Shown: piece after piece, positions 49,290 to 64,000 of the stretch
Numbering within the stretch: the first letter of the stretch is position 1
How the letters are laid out: each line of letters opens with the position of its first letter
Program-made: the position numbers and the translations under genes
NCBI RefSeq assembly: GCF_035594125.1
Contig: NC_087185.1
Location: 8,688,501-8,752,500 of the forward strand
From: Scylla paramamosain
Taxonomy: Eukaryota > Arthropoda > Malacostraca > Decapoda > Portunidae
DNA: 64,000 bases
Reading direction: 5' to 3'
Notes under the pieces: generated by a model
Databases searched by the model: none
The model's input: the letters and a program-made list of their open reading frames with translations, nothing else
Told to the model about the DNA's origin: nothing

Positions 49290-49479
49290 TGGTATTCCTT
49301 CTTAACCATACTTTACAACAATTTTGGCGCGTATTCTGTCATTTATCTTATCATCTGTGTTTATATATGTTGAGCGTGTGCCAGGTAATCAAAGTAATCA
49401 TGAACCAATTAAAAGCTCGCTAAGAAGGATTCATACTTAACTAAGAAGGTTCTGTGCATGCATACTAACAGAAACCAAT

Positions 49480-49758
49480 AGACACCCGCGGCATGCAGAG
49501 CGGCGAGGCGGCGGAGCGGTCAAGCTTGAGACAACATGCAAATGGTGATGATGTGCACGTGTGTGAGGTGGCCGTGGTATGAAGCTGGAGGAGGAGTGGA
49601 AGGTTAGGGCTGCACATTAAGGAGGCTATTTGATGGGGGAGGAGGAAAAGAAGCCACACCCTCACAGGTATTGACACTAGGCGAGTCGAGGGGCTGTGGT
49701 AGATGTGCTTGCACCGCCGGTGAGGGAGGAAGTTGTTTAAGACTGGCGCAGATACAAA
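49480..49758 (+). promoter_or_regulatory. Candidate promoter/5' non-coding exon of the nuclear receptor
   Basis: A GC-richer block upstream of the receptor ends in GATACAAA followed by a perfect donor GTAAGT at 49759. An acceptor TTTTTTTTCAG at 50230 precedes the exon with the start codon, so a 5' untranslated exon ending at 49758 and a 472-bp intron are plausible. No TATA box identified. Needs transcript support. Confidence 0.35.
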
Positions 49759-50237
49759 GTAAGTAGAACATTTGCCAAATATTTGTGGAACCGCATTTTA
49801 AACGTTTCAGTGTTTTATTTTATCTATTATAATGCTTTATGGAAGTTATTTGTATTTTCTGGTGTGTTTTAATACTTTTAGAAACAGTTTTACAAGGTAT
49901 CTGCGTCAGGAATTTGAAAAAGCGACTACGAGAACTGGACTCATTTTTTTTGGTCTTTAAAGGTTGTTCTGATAAGTGTTTCTAAATATTGATCTTGAAC
50001 ATAGTTAATGATATTCGTGTTTTCAAGTAATATACTATAATAGGGCTTGGAATCTGAGTTTATTAACTTGATTCTTCCTGCGTTTGGTTATTCTGTGACG
50101 TGTTTAAAACATGTTAAGATTAATCCCCTCAAGTACCACCGATAGATTACATGGGAGGGATATTCAAACACTGCAATCATTTGTTTTTTATTTATTTATT
50201 TATTTATTATTATTATTTATTTTTTTTCAGGTGTTTG

Positions 50238-50249
50238 ATGTGCGGGTGA
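50238..50249 (+). promoter_or_regulatory. Three-codon upstream ORF before the receptor start codon
   Basis: ATG-TGC-GGG-TGA ends one base before the main ATG at 50251, if the exon begins at 50231. Such minimal ORFs can reduce or condition translation of the main frame. Confidence 0.45.
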
Positions 50250-50250
50250 G

Positions 50251-62952
<12,702 letters not shown>

Positions 62953-63640
62953 TTAGTTTGTCATTTTAGTTTTTCCTTCCAAAGTGAAAACCAAAAAATT
63001 AGGTTTATTTTCTTATTGATAATTTTGTGTCATCTTGTTATGTTTAAGTCCTCCAAGGTGCAAAAAAAGAAGCACTGTATAAATGTGGAGTCTTGAATTG
63101 AAAATGTTCACCAATCCCACCTTCATATTATTTGTACGTTTTATATATTTTGTTTTCTCGTATGGAAATGTGTATATTTTTAGTTCTATTACATAAGCAA
63201 GTTGTATAATTTCTGTAATGTTTAGTATTATGTATGTCACAGTATATCTGACATTTTTTTCTCTCTAGGTCTCTAGGCCTGGCATTGCAGATAAAAATGT
63301 TTAAAGAGCAAAGTTAGAGTACCCAGCATCAGTATTTTTTGCAAATACATTATTTTTTCATTGATAGATTATTGCATTAAGAACTTGTGTACACTACGTC
63401 TAGAAATTATTTTGTCTTTTTTACATTTATAAAGGAAATACAACCAAATAATTAATGTTGTTGACCAGCAGAGAGAGAGAGAGACGCGTCTAGATATTAT
63501 TCCCCAAAATCAAACGTACATTTTATACCTTTACTAGAGCCTAGAGCTTCTGCAGAAGAGAAGGAGTGAAAGTCAGGCTAATTTGAGAGACCTGCCACCC
63601 TTCCTTGCCCAGCTATTAGCAGGCCAGCGCGGGGTGGGGC
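62953..63640 (+). other. Receptor 3' untranslated region and flank
   Basis: AT-rich sequence after the stop without a clear AATAAA; ATAAAAA-like words near 63290 and TATAAA near 63430 are weak alternatives. The 3' end of the transcript cannot be placed. Confidence 0.4.
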
Positions 63641-63659
63641 AGGGAGCCGGGTAACTTAC

Positions 63660-63860
63660 TGGCCGTGGTGAGGTGGCGCAGTGATTATCCTGTGGCGATG
63701 CAAGCAGGAGGAATTTACATGCATTTATCCCTCTTTACGAGCCTCCTCGGGATAGTGGTTAGCGCCTTGACCTACTAATTAGCGGTGCTCGTATGAATCC
63801 AGGCCAAAGGGAATCCTAATTCAGCCTATACCCATTTTTTCCCCCCTCCCTTGGTATGAG
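63660..63860 (+). repeat. tRNA-like SINE candidate
   Basis: GCCTCCTCGGGATAGTGGTT / AGCGCC at about 63739-63765 resembles a tRNA 5' half with box A. GCTCGTATGAATCC at about 63787-63800 is box B-like. The stretch just before it has a second box A-like GGTGGCGCAGTGATTA. Decayed; no poly(A) end identified. Confidence 0.35.
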
Positions 63861-64000
63861 CACGTGAGGGAGAAGCGGAGGAAGCAGTCACCCGGGTAGT
63901 CTATTGTATATTTATTTCCTAAGGTTTGTATTTCTATTGACCTGTTATTTACTACTAGAATATTGAGGACGAGTGAGATTGTCGTGATAAAAGAAATATA

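Noticed and set aside
63200..63300. Canonical AATAAA for the receptor
   Set aside because: Only variants (ATAAAAA, TATAAA) are present in the 700 bp after the stop, so no polyadenylation site is called.

Overview
The window looks like a eukaryotic, arthropod nuclear genome, most likely a decapod crustacean. The signs are spliced genes with GT-AG introns, very dense (CT)n, (TA)n and (GT)n microsatellites, a mixed load of LINE, LTR, Penelope-like and DNA transposons, and an interstitial run of the pancrustacean telomere repeat (TTAGG)4. The species call is an inference; no sequence search was possible.

Two host genes can be supported. (1) A nuclear receptor on the + strand at 50251-62952. Nine coding exons join into one 949-codon frame with every splice phase compatible. 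It encodes a two-zinc-finger DNA-binding domain, a ligand-binding domain and a 510-residue Gln/His/Pro-rich tail. (2) A C2H2 protein with ten tandem fingers at 38571-39509 (+), followed by an AATAAA signal. A third candidate is a strong-looking promoter at about 30404-30642: an array of heat-shock elements, a TATA box and an initiator, in front of a 35-codon ORF.

Region by region: 1-1.1 kb is a diverged tandem repeat. 1.1-29.1 kb is a transposon nest. The outermost shell appears to be an RNase H-bearing LINE (family I) whose RNase H domain is cut in two, one part at 25971-29075 and the other at 1105-1773. Between them lies a minus-strand Ty3/Gypsy element (Gypsy-1, about 1.8-18 kb) that was itself entered by a LINE (family J, copy A), a second LINE, a mariner-like element and a Mutator-like (MULE) element. 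Next to Gypsy-1 is a (TA)n(GA)n tract entered by a Tc1-like element (which carries a second LTR element, Gypsy-2) and by a pogo-like element. 29.1-38 kb holds a poly(A)-tailed pogo-derived retrocopy, the heat-shock-type promoter, a Harbinger-like element with a CR1-like LINE inside it, and a LINE with a twin-priming-type 5' inversion. 38.5-39.7 kb is the zinc-finger gene. 39.9-50 kb is AT-rich, microsatellite-filled sequence with LINE-J copies, one of them split by a 612-bp MITE. 50-63 kb is the nuclear receptor, whose introns carry three LINE-J copies, a Penelope-like element and long microsatellites. 63-64 kb is its 3' flank with a tRNA-like SINE candidate.

The insertions can be put in order because reading frames close up when the inserted elements are mentally removed: the Gypsy-1 gag frame across the MULE, the Gypsy-1 protease frame across the mariner, and the Tc1 transposase frame across Gypsy-2. 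Nearly all transposon ORFs are broken, so most of these copies are fossils. 'Family J', 'family I', 'Gypsy-1' and similar names are labels used only in this annotation.
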